In this document: positions 1-8,465 of the stretch, piece by piece | Layout: each line of letters begins with the position of its first letter | How positions within the stretch are numbered: the stretch's first letter is position 1 | DNA from: Bacillota bacterium | GTDB lineage: Bacteria; Bacillota; Negativicutes; Sporomusales; UBA7701 | Length of the DNA: 64,000 nt | Direction: 5' to 3' | Assembly (NCBI GenBank): GCA_023415775.1 | Contig: JAEZJM010000010.1 | Coordinates: forward strand, 62,001-126,000 | Made by a program: the position numbers and the translations under genes | Notes under the pieces: generated by a model | What the model saw: only the letters and a program-made list of their open reading frames with translations | Databases searched by the model: none | What the model was told of the DNA's origin: nothing

Positions 1-672
1 CCCGACGACATCAGCGTCCGCACCGGCTACCTCGTCGCCGCCTCCGTGCCAGTCGGGGTTACCTCCGTCATCTGGACCTCGATCGCCAAGGGCAACGTGC
101 CGGTAGCGCTCGTCACCCTGGCTTTGGACACCGTGCTCGTGCCCTTTTTCCTGCCCGCCTTCTTCCTCGTCACCGTCGGCCAGGCCATCCACATCGACTA
201 CAAAGAAATGGCGCTGCAGCTTCTGTGGATGATAACCATCCCCAGCCTTGCCGGCATGGCCCTCCACGACCTCCTCAAAGAAAAAGCCGTCGCGTTCGCC
301 AAAGGCATCGGCGGCATTACCGCCAAATCGACCTTCTACGGAGTCATCTTCCTCAACGCCGCCCTCGTCGCGCCCGCAGTAAACTGGAGCCCGGCGATGC
401 TGAAAATGGTCCTCATCACCTTCGCTATCGTCGCCGCCAGCTACTTCCTCGGCTATCTGGGTTCCCTCTTCGTTAAGGGAAAGCCCCGCGACATCACCGT
501 CGCCATGGTCTACAGCATCGGCATACGCAACATCAGCTCCGGGCTCGTGCTTGCCATAGCCCATTTCCCGCCCGCCGTCGCCGTGCCCATCACCCTCTTC
601 ATGCTCTTCCAGCAGCCCCTCGCCTCGCTCGTACCGCCGATCTTCAATCGCCTGGCCAAACCGGAACAATAA
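1..672 (+). CDS. Bile acid:sodium symporter (BASS) family transporter, 3' part
   Basis: The reading frame is open from base 1, so the N-terminus lies outside the window; 223 codons are visible. The product is almost entirely hydrophobic, with about seven membrane segments. It includes the glycine- and asparagine-rich segment SIGIRNISSG near residue 180 of the visible part, of the kind seen in the C-terminal half of BASS-family Na+-coupled organic-anion carriers. Family members usually have 300-330 residues, so roughly one third is missing. The substrate cannot be read from the sequence. The gene ends just before a strong terminator shared with the convergent downstream gene. Confidence 0.8.
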   Translation, partial: PDDISVRTGYLVAASVPVGVTSVIWTSIAKGNVPVALVTLALDTVLVPFFLPAFFLVTVGQAIHIDYKEMALQLLWMITIPSLAGMALHDLLKEKAVAFAKGIGGITAKSTFYGVIFLNAALVAPAVNWSPAMLKMVLITFAIVAASYFLGYLGSLFVKGKPRDITVAMVYSIGIRNISSGLVLAIAHFPPAVAVPITLFMLFQQPLASLVPPIFNRLAKPEQ

Positions 673-699
673 AAGGCGCCCTTCCAGGCGCCTTTTTTA
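671..699. terminator. Bidirectional rho-independent terminator
   Basis: The arms AAAGGCGCC and GGCGCCTTT flank a six-base loop and end in a T-run. The hairpin separates the transporter from the convergent DUF5665 gene, and the A-run on the left would serve the opposite strand. Confidence 0.85.
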
Positions 700-990
700 C
701 TATTTTCGCAGTTCGATCAGGCGGATGATATCCACCAGATAATCGCTGATCAGCGGGATATTTATCAGGATAAGCCGCCTCAGCACCTCGATCACGACCG
801 CGAAAACGACCGTCGTCCCGATCGCGAACCCCAGGCCGCGGGCGATGCCGGCGATAAAATTCGTCACCACCAGCCGGCGCGGCTTTTCCAGCAGCTCCAG
901 GTAATCGGCGATCCGCATCGCCTCCAGGCGTTCGACCAGCCGCCGCAGATGATCGGCGGACGGCTCCTTCTCCGGGCCGTGGCTGTTCAT
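700..990 (-). CDS. DUF5665 family small membrane protein
   Basis: A 96-residue protein. A charged helical N-terminus (about residues 10-45) is followed by one or two hydrophobic segments (about 47-90) containing NFIAGIARGLGFAIGTT. This layout matches DUF5665 proteins, small Firmicute membrane proteins of unknown function. The start was set at the ATG preceded by GGAGGGAAGC; the frame extends 25 codons further upstream but without a ribosome site. It is monocistronic and convergent with the transporter. Confidence 0.75.
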   Translation of the reverse strand: MNSHGPEKEPSADHLRRLVERLEAMRIADYLELLEKPRRLVVTNFIAGIARGLGFAIGTTVVFAVVIEVLRRLILINIPLISDYLVDIIRLIELRK

Positions 991-1121
991 GCTTCCCTCC
1001 GTAGTTCCCGCCGGGGGCTTTCTCGTAAAATGTATTCGTCGCCCGGGACCGTTATTCCTTCGCAACGGCCGGCTCCAGCAGGCGGGGAGACAGCGGGGCG
1101 TACTCCCGGGGGCAGGGGGGA

Positions 1122-1198
1122 AGGGACTTTTTTCCCGTTTTTTTAGGACCTAAGTCCCTGGTAGTTTGTTGGCAAAAGTAATAAAATTTTCTTATAGT
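1122..1198 (+). promoter_or_regulatory. Promoter and inverted repeat upstream of the HD-GYP gene
   Basis: TTGGCA (1169-1174) and TATAGT (1193-1198), 18 bases apart, form a good sigma-A promoter. Upstream, AGGGACTT (1122-1129) and AAGTCCCT (1152-1159) are inverted repeats, and the right copy overlaps the smaller repeat GGAC-CTAA-GTCC. The position just upstream of the -35 would suit an activator or repressor site. Its function is inferred. Confidence 0.5.
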
Positions 1199-1274
1199 CT
1201 CATTTATTGCCGTCCGCACGGGTCGCAGCCCAGTATCGTCTGCTCACCCGTGCTCAAGCAGATAGGGGTGCAGT

Positions 1275-2387
1275 ATGCAGCGCGTGTCCCTCGCCGTCTT
1301 ACAGCCCGGTATGACCGTCGCCAGTAACGTGCGCGGCGCCGACGGCCGGCTGCTCGTCAGAAACGGCATGGTCCTAACCGACGCCAGCATCAGAAAACTC
1401 AACAACCTGGGCATCGGCTCGATCTACATAAAAAACCCGCTTTTCGAAGCTATCGACGTGCCCGAACTCGTGCGCGAGGATACAAGGGTAAAGCTCATCC
1501 GGGAGCTCCAGACAGCCTACGGCGACTACCAGAAAAGCGGCGACCTCGACACCCTGGCCCTGCGCAGCGAAGTAAAAAATATGGTAGCGGAGATCATCGG
1601 CAACCGCGAATCCATGATCCACACCTTCGACCTGCGCACCTATCAGGACTACGTCTACGCCCACTCGGTCAACGTCGCCATAATCTCCGTCCTCATCGCC
1701 CTCAACCTTGACTACAACGAAGCAAAACTGATCGACCTCGCCCTCGGCGCCCTCCTCCACGACATCGGCATGCTCACCGTTCCCAAGGAAGTCATCCTCA
1801 AAGTGGGCAACCTCACCTCCGCCGAATCCGCAGCCATGCAGCGGCACGCCGACGCAGGCTTCGAAATAATCCGCAAACGCCGGGAAATATCCACCCTCGC
1901 CGCCCACGTCGCCTTCCAGCATCACGAACGCTTTGACGGCACAGGCTATCCGCGCCGTCTCAAAGGCGAAGAAATCCACGAATATGCCCGTATCGTCGCC
2001 GTCGCCGACATCTTCGACGCCCTCATCGCCGACCGTCCCTACCGCAAAGGGATGCTGCCCCACGAAGCCTACGAAATAATGATGACCCTTGGCGACAGAT
2101 ACATCGACAAAACCATCCTCGACATCTTCCTCGCCAACGTCGCCATCTATCCCATCGGCACCGTCGTCCAGCTCAGCGGCGGCGAAACCGCGGTCGTCGC
2201 CCGCGTTCAGCCCAGGCTCCAGGCCCGGCCGGTCGTCAAAATCATCCTCGACGCCGCCGGCGCGGCCGTCGCCGACGGTCCGGACTTCGACCTCGCCGTG
2301 CAGCTGACCGCCTTCGTCACCAAAGTCTACAAAGAACACGAACTCTTCGAACTGCGCGCCTTCGCCGCCAGCCTCCCGCACGGGTGA
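1275..2387 (+). CDS. HD-GYP domain protein, probable cyclic di-GMP phosphodiesterase
   Basis: A 370-residue cytoplasmic protein. The N-terminal part (about 1-60) resembles the DUF3391-like domain found before many HD-GYP domains. The HD-GYP domain spans about residues 110-290, with the HD metal pair in LLHDIG (around 162) and the signature HHERFDGTGYP (216-226), both intact. The family hydrolyses c-di-GMP, which controls motility and biofilm. There is no transmembrane or receiver domain, so the input signal is unknown. The ATG follows GGGGTGCAGT, a weak ribosome site. A promoter with an inverted repeat lies upstream and a terminator directly downstream, so it is monocistronic. Confidence 0.9.
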   Translation: MQRVSLAVLQPGMTVASNVRGADGRLLVRNGMVLTDASIRKLNNLGIGSIYIKNPLFEAIDVPELVREDTRVKLIRELQTAYGDYQKSGDLDTLALRSEVKNMVAEIIGNRESMIHTFDLRTYQDYVYAHSVNVAIISVLIALNLDYNEAKLIDLALGALLHDIGMLTVPKEVILKVGNLTSAESAAMQRHADAGFEIIRKRREISTLAAHVAFQHHERFDGTGYPRRLKGEEIHEYARIVAVADIFDALIADRPYRKGMLPHEAYEIMMTLGDRYIDKTILDIFLANVAIYPIGTVVQLSGGETAVVARVQPRLQARPVVKIILDAAGAAVADGPDFDLAVQLTAFVTKVYKEHELFELRAFAASLPHG

Positions 2388-2412
2388 CGGCGGGGGATGG
2401 CATAGCGAAACC

Positions 2413-2440
2413 AAGCACGGCGAAAATGCCGTGCTTTTTA
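2413..2440 (+). terminator. Rho-independent terminator of the HD-GYP gene
   Basis: The arms AAGCACGGC and GCCGTGCTT flank a six-base A-rich loop and are followed by a short T-run. Confidence 0.85.
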
Positions 2441-2509
2441 TTGTCGCATACTCCCCGCGGCAGCGTAGTATGCCTGCGCGCTCCCCGTAAACTTACCCCG
2501 GCAAATTAC

Positions 2510-2536
2510 TTGACTAAGTCAAATAAGTGTGATATT
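2510..2536 (+). promoter_or_regulatory. Promoter with palindromic operator before the MarR-GNAT gene
   Basis: TTGACTAAGTCAA (2510-2522) is an inverted repeat (TTGAC, 3-base centre, GTCAA) that contains the -35 TTGACT. A -10-like GATATT follows at 2531-2536 with a short 15-base spacer. A palindrome on the -35 element suggests autoregulation by the MarR-type product encoded 35 bases downstream. Confidence 0.55.
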
Positions 2537-2571
2537 TTGGTGGCAAAGGACACGTGAAGGAGGGGTTGACC

Positions 2572-3510
2572 TTGCAGGACGCCTCCCTGCAACGGGCCGC
2601 CAAAATCAGGGAATTCAACCGTTTCTACACCAACATCATCGGCCTCGTCAACAAAACCATCCTCGACAGCCCCTATTCGCTGGCCGAGGCGCGTGTACTG
2701 CTTGAGCTTCTCATGGCCGGCCAATACACCGCCACCGACCTTACCCGGCTGCTGGAAATCGACCCAGGCTACCTTAGCCGCATTCTCCGGCGCTTCAAGC
2801 GCGAGAAACTGCTGGCCACCGCCAAGGCCCCGGCCGACGGGCGCGTCCAGCTGCTGTCCCTGACCGACAAGGGCAAGAGCGTCATGACGGCAATCTCCGA
2901 CGCCTCCACCCGCGAAATCGTCGACCTTCTCGCCGGCCTCGGCATCGACGAACAGCAGCAACTCGTCGCCCACATGTCCGGCATCCGGGCCATCCTCTCC
3001 CGCCAGCCCCAGCCGCCGGCGGAGATCGTCATCCGTCCCTACCGGGCGGGCGACGCCGGTTACATATCCCATCGCCACGGCATCCTCTACGAGCGGGAAT
3101 ACGGCCTCGACAAGGTCTTCGAAAGCTATGTCATCGCCGGCATGGCCAAATTCTTCGCCGGCGGCGCCGACGGCGAGATTTGGGTCGCCGAAGCCGCCGG
3201 CCAGATCGTCGGCTGCATCGCCATCGTCGCCGCCGGCCCGGCCACCGGCCAGCTCCGCTGGTTCCTCATCGAGCCAGGCTTCCGCGGCAGCGGCCTCGGC
3301 CGCCGCCTTATGAACGTCGCCATCGGCTACTGCCGCCAACGCGGCTTCAACCACGTCTTCCTCTGGACCTTCCGCGGACTCGACGCCGCCTGCCACCTTT
3401 ACGAGAGCTTCGGCTTCCGCCTTACCGAAGAAACCGAGAACACCACCTGGCGCGACAAGCTCACCGAGCAGCGCTGGGACCTCACCCTGAGCGAAGACGC
3501 GGAACAATAA
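2572..3510 (+). CDS. MarR-family regulator fused to a GNAT acetyltransferase
   Basis: About 312 residues. The N-terminal half (1-140) is a MarR winged helix: helices with LLELLMAGQYTATDLTRLL, a recognition helix around GYLSRILRRFKREKL, and a wing containing ADGRVQLLSLTDKG. Residues about 150-310 form a GNAT fold, with the acetyl-CoA loop in GSGLGRRLM and the C-terminal LYESFGF motif. Such fusions are known in Firmicutes and often act on small amines or antibiotics. The TTG start was chosen because AAGGAGGGG lies 6-8 bases upstream; an in-frame GTG at 2554 would sit before that site. A palindrome overlaps its promoter. Confidence 0.88.
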   Translation: MQDASLQRAAKIREFNRFYTNIIGLVNKTILDSPYSLAEARVLLELLMAGQYTATDLTRLLEIDPGYLSRILRRFKREKLLATAKAPADGRVQLLSLTDKGKSVMTAISDASTREIVDLLAGLGIDEQQQLVAHMSGIRAILSRQPQPPAEIVIRPYRAGDAGYISHRHGILYEREYGLDKVFESYVIAGMAKFFAGGADGEIWVAEAAGQIVGCIAIVAAGPATGQLRWFLIEPGFRGSGLGRRLMNVAIGYCRQRGFNHVFLWTFRGLDAACHLYESFGFRLTEETENTTWRDKLTEQRWDLTLSEDAEQ

Positions 3511-3535
3511 CCACACCGAGATCGAGGAGGCGTCC

Positions 3536-3829
3536 ATGGATAAACTCAACGAAATCATCGCCGAAAAAGTGCGCCCGGCGCTCCGCGCCCACGGCGGCGA
3601 CATCGAACTTGTCGAACTTTCCGCCGCCGGCGTCCTCAAGGTCAGGCTGGCCGGCGCCTGCGCCACCTGCCCCGGTGCGCAGCAGACCCTCGCCGACGTA
3701 GTCGCCGCCGCCCTCCGCGAGGCCGCGCCCGAAGTTCGCGAAATCGTCCCCGTTTTCCAGGCTGACGAAGAACTCATCCGTCAGGCGCTCACCATCCTCC
3801 GCAAAGGGCGGGAGAGCAAGGATGGCTGA
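3536..3829 (+). CDS. NifU-like C-terminal domain protein (Fe-S carrier)
   Basis: A 97-residue stand-alone NifU C-terminal (Nfu) domain. It begins with an AEKVRPALRAHGGDIELVEL stretch and carries the cluster motif CATCPGA (two Cys two residues apart, near residue 42). Nfu proteins carry and donate [4Fe-4S] clusters to apoproteins. A GAGGAGG ribosome site precedes the ATG. It overlaps the following Cys-motif gene by eight bases, implying translational coupling. Confidence 0.88.
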   Translation: MDKLNEIIAEKVRPALRAHGGDIELVELSAAGVLKVRLAGACATCPGAQQTLADVVAAALREAAPEVREIVPVFQADEELIRQALTILRKGRESKDG

Positions 3830-4136
3830 TCCGGCCCGCCGCGTCAGCATTATTTTCTGCGGCGGCTGCAACCCCCGCATCGACCGCGGCCGCCTGGCCG
3901 ACGAGCTCGCCCGCCGGCTGGCCGCTTATCGCTGCGAAATCAGCTATAACCGCCGCGACGCCGACCTCCTCATCTTCCTCAGCGGTTGCAGCGCGGACTG
4001 CGCCCGCGCCGACGCCCCGGGCGGCATCCCCGGCATCGCCGTCGCCGCCGCCGCCGTCGACGCCGTGGCGGTACCGGAGGCGGAGATAACGGATGTGGTT
4101 TTTACAAAAGTGAAACGGTACCTGGATTTAAAGTAG
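3822..4136 (+). CDS. Uncharacterised small protein with CGGCNPR motif
   Basis: A 104-residue protein I do not recognise as a named family. The N-terminus carries FCGGCNPRIDRGRLA, followed by a predicted alpha/beta fold and a second cysteine pair in SGCSADCA (near residue 55). Four cysteines beside an Nfu-type gene, with an eight-base overlap, suggest cluster binding or assembly, but that is inference from position. No signal peptide or membrane segment is seen. A strong hairpin terminates the unit just downstream. Confidence 0.65.
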   Translation: MADPARRVSIIFCGGCNPRIDRGRLADELARRLAAYRCEISYNRRDADLLIFLSGCSADCARADAPGGIPGIAVAAAAVDAVAVPEAEITDVVFTKVKRYLDLK

Positions 4137-4138
4137 GA

Positions 4139-4175
4139 AAAAGGCCCGCAACCATTATGGTTGCGGGCCTTTCTG
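4139..4175. terminator. Bidirectional terminator between convergent genes
   Basis: The arms AAGGCCCGCAACC and GGTTGCGGGCCTT flank a five-base loop. There is an A-run on the left and a short T-run on the right, so it can serve both the CGGC-motif gene and the glycolate oxidase pair. Confidence 0.85.
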
Positions 4176-4178
4176 TCA

Positions 4179-5420
4179 TCAGTACGTCCTTGCCAGCAGC
4201 TCTATCGGGTGAACCACCGGCACCTTCATGTTATGGCGCTCGATCCCGTGCTCCAGCTGCATCTTGCACGCCGGACAGCCGGCGGCCACCATATCGGGGT
4301 TAACCGCCTTGATGTTCTTCATTTTCCGGTCGAGGACCTGCATCGACAGCTCGTAGTTGGTCATCGCGAACGAGCCGGCGCCGCCGCAGCAGCGGTCGGC
4401 TTCGGCCATCTCCTTCAGCGTCAGCCCCGGGATAGCCTTGAGGATCGCCCGCGGTTGGCTGTTGACCTTCTGGCCGCGGTTGAGGTGGCAGGAATCGTGG
4501 TAAGTCACCACCGCCTCCACAGGCTTGTCGCCTGGCTTCACGCCCAGCTTGTCGACGAGAAACTCGCTGATGTCCATCACCTTCGCGGTAAAGCCGGCGG
4601 CCTCAGGGACCAGTTCCTCGTAATTGCGCAGCATATCGCCGCACGTCCCGCAGTCGGTCAGGATATAGTCCGCGCCCGTCGCCGCCAGCAGCTTGGCATT
4701 GTTCTTCGCCAGTTCGGTCGCGGTCTCCACGTCGCCGTACGCCAGCTGCGGCGTCCCGCAGCACTGCACCTCGGGCGGGATATAAACGTCGCAGCCGTGA
4801 CGCTCCAGCACGTCCACAACCGCTTTGCCCAGCTCCGTGTTGACCATGTTGGTCATACAGCTCAGAAAGTAAGCAACCTTGATTTTGCCGCCCCGCTTGA
4901 GCTTCATATTTTCGAGCTCGGCCCGGAAGGTGCGGGGCGCGAACTTCGGCATGACCGCTTCCATATTGGCCAGGTCGGCGGACACCGCCTTAATCAGGCC
5001 GCAGCCGCGCATCGCCTGCTGCAGCCCGAGGTTTTGGTACAGATAAGACGCCTTGGCGGCCACGCCCTGCAGGTTGTTGCTGGGCAAAAACTGCTTGAGG
5101 GCGGCGCCGAGGAGGAAGGGAAGCCCATCCTCATCCTTGATATGCGCCCGCGCCGCCAGCACCAGCTTGTCGGTATGCACCTGCGACGGGCAGTTGGCCA
5201 CGCACGCCTTGCAGTTCAGGCACAGCGACATGATCTTCTTCATCCGCGGCGTCACCTTGAGGTTGCCGCCCGCCAGCTCGCGGGTCAGGCGAACCTTGGC
5301 GCGGGCCACCGCCGGCTCGCTTCCCAGCACGTTATAGATCGGGCACACCACCTGGCAGAGGCCGCAGCGCAGGCACTTTTCGGACTCTTCCCGCATCTCT
5401 TTCAGCGTTTTCATGGTCAT
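4179..5420 (-). CDS. Fe-S subunit of glycolate/lactate-type oxidase (GlcF-like)
   Basis: 413 residues. Two ferredoxin-type [4Fe-4S] motifs lie near the N-terminus (CLRCGLCQVVCP at about 16-27 and CLNCKACVANCPS near 67). Two cysteine-rich CCG domains follow (CCGTPQ near 220, CCGGAG near 345). This is the GlcF layout: electrons from the flavin subunit pass through the clusters toward the quinone pool. The start overlaps the stop of the flavin subunit by ATGA, so the two are translationally coupled. The pair cannot be separated into glycolate or D-lactate specificity from sequence alone. Confidence 0.88.
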   Translation of the reverse strand: MTMKTLKEMREESEKCLRCGLCQVVCPIYNVLGSEPAVARAKVRLTRELAGGNLKVTPRMKKIMSLCLNCKACVANCPSQVHTDKLVLAARAHIKDEDGLPFLLGAALKQFLPSNNLQGVAAKASYLYQNLGLQQAMRGCGLIKAVSADLANMEAVMPKFAPRTFRAELENMKLKRGGKIKVAYFLSCMTNMVNTELGKAVVDVLERHGCDVYIPPEVQCCGTPQLAYGDVETATELAKNNAKLLAATGADYILTDCGTCGDMLRNYEELVPEAAGFTAKVMDISEFLVDKLGVKPGDKPVEAVVTYHDSCHLNRGQKVNSQPRAILKAIPGLTLKEMAEADRCCGGAGSFAMTNYELSMQVLDRKMKNIKAVNPDMVAAGCPACKMQLEHGIERHNMKVPVVHPIELLARTY

Positions 5421-6808
5421 TCACCCTTCTCCGGAAGGGCCATCTTGCCCGGGTTAAGGATGTTGTTCGGATCGACAGCCTTCTTGATGTTCCGCATAAA
5501 CGCCAGACCCTCTTCGCCGAACTGCCACGGCATATATTTCTGCTTGATGAGGCCGATGCCGTGCTCGCCCGAAAGCGTGCCGCCCAAAGCCAGCGCGGCT
5601 TCGAACATCTCGTCGATCGCCGCGTCGACCCGTTTCATCTCCTCTTCGTTGCGCTCGTCGGTCAGAATGTTGGGGTGCATATTGCCGTCGCCGGTATGGC
5701 CGAGGATGGGGATGACTAGATCGTACTTCTTGGCGATCTCCTGGATGCGCTTGACGATATCGGGCACCTTGCTGCGGGGCACGGTGGCATCCTCGACGAA
5801 CACCGTGCGCGAGTTCGCGCACAGCGCCCCGAACGCCGACCGGCGGCCGGCCCACAACTGGGCAGCCTCCGCCGCATCCTTGGCCACCTTCACCTCGCGC
5901 GAGCGGCACGCGGCGCAGATATCGGCCACTTTGGCGATTTGCGTGTTGACATCGTGTTCGCTGCCGTCCACCTCGATGAGGATGGCGCCCTCCACATCCA
6001 TCGGGAAGCCGACCGGCTTAAAGGACTCGATCAGTTCCATGATCTTATGGTCCATCAGCTCGAGAGTTGTGGGTATTATGCGGTTCTTGATAATGCTCGA
6101 CACCGCCTCGGCGGCGTCGTCGAGCGTATTGAACAGCGCGAACAGCGTCCGTTTTGCCTCAGGCATCGGCACCAGCCGCACCGTGATCTCGGTGATGACG
6201 CCCAGCGTCCCCTCCGAGCCGGTGAACAGGCGCATAAGGTCGTAACCGCTCACATTCTTGATCGTCTTGCCGCCGACCCGCATAATGCCGCCGGTCGGAG
6301 TGACGACCTCCAGGCCGAGCACATAGTCCTTGGTCACGCCGTATTTCACGCCGCGCGGTCCGCCGGCGTTTTCAGCCACATTGCCGCCCATCGTCGACAT
6401 AAACATGCTCTGCGGGTCGGGCGGGTACATAAGCCCTTCCTTCTCCACCGCCTGGTGAAAAGTGGCGGTAATGACGCCCGGCTCGACGGTCGCCGTCAGA
6501 TTATCGACATCGATCTCAAGGATCTTGTTCATACGGTGCATGGCGAGGACAATACCGCCCGCGACCGGGATGGTGCCGCCCGAGAGACAGGTGCCGCCGC
6601 CGCGGGGAATGACCGGGATGCGCTCGGCGTTGGCCAGCTTGATGATTTCGCTGATCTCGGCCGTCGTCAGCGGTGCGACCACGACGTCGGGCAGCGCCGA
6701 AAGATGGGTGGAATCGTAAGAATAACAGGTGAGGTCTTCCGGTTCGGTGAAGACGTTCTCCTTGCCGGCGATGCGCCGGAGCTGCTCGGCCACGTTAGAT
6801 GGGATCAT
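5417..6808 (-). CDS. FAD-linked oxidase subunit (GlcD-like, glycolate/D-lactate dehydrogenase)
   Basis: 463 residues. A PCMH-type FAD-binding domain (about 36-215) contains PRGGGTCLSGG and a TGSEGTLGVITE motif, and is followed by the FAD-oxidase C-terminal domain with GHTGDGNMHPN and GEHGIG. This matches GlcD/D-lactate dehydrogenases that oxidise 2-hydroxyacids. AGGAGGAATTGGC precedes the ATG. The gene is first in a two-gene operon with the GlcF-like subunit and has an operator-like repeat on its -10. Glycolate oxidation fits the hydroxypyruvate isomerase elsewhere in the window, but lactate is equally possible. Confidence 0.88.
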   Translation of the reverse strand: MIPSNVAEQLRRIAGKENVFTEPEDLTCYSYDSTHLSALPDVVVAPLTTAEISEIIKLANAERIPVIPRGGGTCLSGGTIPVAGGIVLAMHRMNKILEIDVDNLTATVEPGVITATFHQAVEKEGLMYPPDPQSMFMSTMGGNVAENAGGPRGVKYGVTKDYVLGLEVVTPTGGIMRVGGKTIKNVSGYDLMRLFTGSEGTLGVITEITVRLVPMPEAKRTLFALFNTLDDAAEAVSSIIKNRIIPTTLELMDHKIMELIESFKPVGFPMDVEGAILIEVDGSEHDVNTQIAKVADICAACRSREVKVAKDAAEAAQLWAGRRSAFGALCANSRTVFVEDATVPRSKVPDIVKRIQEIAKKYDLVIPILGHTGDGNMHPNILTDERNEEEMKRVDAAIDEMFEAALALGGTLSGEHGIGLIKQKYMPWQFGEEGLAFMRNIKKAVDPNNILNPGKMALPEKGE

Positions 6809-6868
6809 GCCAATTCCTCCTGTAAGTGGTTATTTATGGACAATGCCACGGACAAATATGTTTCACTA

Positions 6869-6887
6869 CCAATTATACTACAATTGG
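6869..6887 (-). promoter_or_regulatory. -10 element embedded in an inverted repeat, glcDF promoter
   Basis: CCAATT (6869-6874) and AATTGG (6882-6887) form an inverted repeat with a 7-base centre. On the minus strand TATAAT (6877-6872) falls inside it, about 65 bases before the GlcD-like start. A repressor bound here would block the promoter. No convincing -35 was found. Confidence 0.5.
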
Positions 6888-7024
6888 CAAAGAATAACTG
6901 TGGTTTTAATTCGACGCGGTGTAGATTTAACCCTGCCGGGGAAACTACCGTCACGGGGGTTTCCCCGGCATTTTACCGCCGCCGCCCCGACCGGCGGCAA
7001 ATATCCGGAAAAACGGTCAACACC

Positions 7025-7228
7025 ATGCACAACGACGAAACGCTGTGGGCCATGCTCCGGCGGCGGGCCGTCAGCCGCTGCGACTTCCATCGTCCGGTTC
7101 GCCATGTCCACGCCGTCTACATGGCCACCCGCGCCGACTGGATGGAGAAAGGCGGCGAAATCTCCGGCATCATCTCCGGGATCAAATTCTACTGCGAACA
7201 GCCGGAGGACCTCAATGACCTCAAATAG
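7025..7228 (+). CDS. Small hypothetical protein overlapping the NADH dehydrogenase start
   Basis: A 67-residue basic protein that I do not recognise. It has no signal peptide or membrane helix; Arg, His and Trp are frequent in the first half. Its ribosome site is weak, and the main support is the 14-base overlap with the following gene, whose Shine-Dalgarno (GGAGG) lies inside this frame, as in translationally coupled pairs. It could be a short leader ORF rather than a functional protein. Confidence 0.5.
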   Translation: MHNDETLWAMLRRRAVSRCDFHRPVRHVHAVYMATRADWMEKGGEISGIISGIKFYCEQPEDLNDLK

Positions 7229-8465
7229 CGCCAACCCCGTCGTCCTCATTGTCGGCGGCGGCTTCGCCGGCCTGCAGGCCGCCAAGGAACTGAGCGGCAA
7301 ACCGCTCAACGTCGTTCTCCTCGACCGCAACAACTACCACCTCTTCCAGCCGCTCCTCTACCAGGTCGCCACCGCCGGCCTCGGCCCCGAGGACATCAGC
7401 TACCCCCTCCGCGCCATCCTTCGCGGTCACGGCAACACCGCCTTCCGCATGGCCGACGTTTGCGGCGTCGATCTCGCCGGCCGCCGCGTCCTCACCGACG
7501 GCGGCGCGATAAGCTACGACTACCTGCTGCTGTCCGTCGGCGCCGAAACCAGCTTTTTCGGCCTCGACTCGGTCGCCGCCAACGCCGTCGGCCTCAAAAA
7601 TCTCACCGACGCCCTCACCCTCCGCAACCACATCCTCCACATGTTCGAGCTCGCTTCCCAGGAACAGGACCCAGCCGTAAGGCGCGAGCTCCTGACCTTC
7701 GTCGTCGCCGGCGGCGGGGCCACAGGCGTCGAAAGCGCCGGCGGGCTTGCCGAGCTCGTCCATCTCGTCCTCAGCAAAGACTACCCCGAACTCGACTTCG
7801 CCGAAGTGACGCTCATCCTCCTCGAAGGCGGCGACCGGCTGCTGCTGGCCATGCCGGCGCCCCTGGCGGCGTTTGCCGCCCGCGAGCTCAGGAAAAAACG
7901 CGTCGAAACCCGGTTCCATGCCCGGGTTGCCGGCTTCGACGGCCGCGCGATAACCCTCGCCGACGGCACGGCCATCGCCGCCCGCACCCTCGTCTGGGCG
8001 GCCGGGGTCAAAGCCGCGTCCCTCATCGCCACCCTCGGCGTCCCCACCGACCGCGTCGGGCGGGCCATCGTCACCGATACCCTCCAGCTACCCGGCCACC
8101 CCGAAGTCTTCGTCGCCGGCGACGCCGCCTGCCGCGAGCAGGACGGCCAGGCGCTGCCGATGATCGCCCCCGTCGCCGTCCAGCAGGCCTCCCTCGCCGC
8201 CGCCAACATCGCCGCCCTCGCGGCCGGGAAGCAGCCGGCCGCCCTCGACTATCGCGATCCAGGCACCCTTGCGACCATCGGGCGGAGCTCGGCCGTGGCC
8301 ACCGTCGGCCGCTGGCGCTTCGCCGGCTTCACCGCCTGGCTGCTGTGGCTGGCCATCCACCTCATCCGGCTGGTCGGCTTCCGCAACCGCTTCATCGTCA
8401 CGATTAACTGGGCGTGGGATTATTTTTTCTACGAACGGGCGATAAGATTGATCCTCCGTATTTAG
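7215..8465 (+). CDS. NAD(P)/FAD-dependent oxidoreductase, type II NADH dehydrogenase (NDH-2)
   Basis: 416 residues with two Rossmann dinucleotide sites: GGGFAGLQAAKEL near residue 15 for FAD and GGGATGVESAGGLAEL near 175 for NAD(H). It also has the FAD motif VFVAGDAA near 300 and a hydrophobic C-terminal tail (about 365-416), typical of monotopic NDH-2 enzymes that oxidise NADH and reduce quinone without pumping ions. The ATG lies six bases after GGAGGAC. It shares 14 bases with the small upstream ORF. Confidence 0.88.
   Translation: MTSNSANPVVLIVGGGFAGLQAAKELSGKPLNVVLLDRNNYHLFQPLLYQVATAGLGPEDISYPLRAILRGHGNTAFRMADVCGVDLAGRRVLTDGGAISYDYLLLSVGAETSFFGLDSVAANAVGLKNLTDALTLRNHILHMFELASQEQDPAVRRELLTFVVAGGGATGVESAGGLAELVHLVLSKDYPELDFAEVTLILLEGGDRLLLAMPAPLAAFAARELRKKRVETRFHARVAGFDGRAITLADGTAIAARTLVWAAGVKAASLIATLGVPTDRVGRAIVTDTLQLPGHPEVFVAGDAACREQDGQALPMIAPVAVQQASLAAANIAALAAGKQPAALDYRDPGTLATIGRSSAVATVGRWRFAGFTAWLLWLAIHLIRLVGFRNRFIVTINWAWDYFFYERAIRLILRI

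Noticed and set aside
1066..1274. Cyclic di-GMP riboswitch before the HD-GYP gene
   Set aside because: The conserved GEMM-type core and tetraloop receptor were not found; only a promoter and simple inverted repeats are visible.
1374..2414. Long antisense open frame over the HD-GYP gene
   Set aside because: Composition is the Asp/Glu/Gly/Val-rich shadow expected opposite high-GC coding DNA; no ribosome site; the sense frame has intact catalytic motifs.
4161..6245. 694-codon open frame opposite the GlcF/GlcD-like genes
   Set aside because: His/Arg/Leu-rich shadow of two well-supported genes on the other strand.
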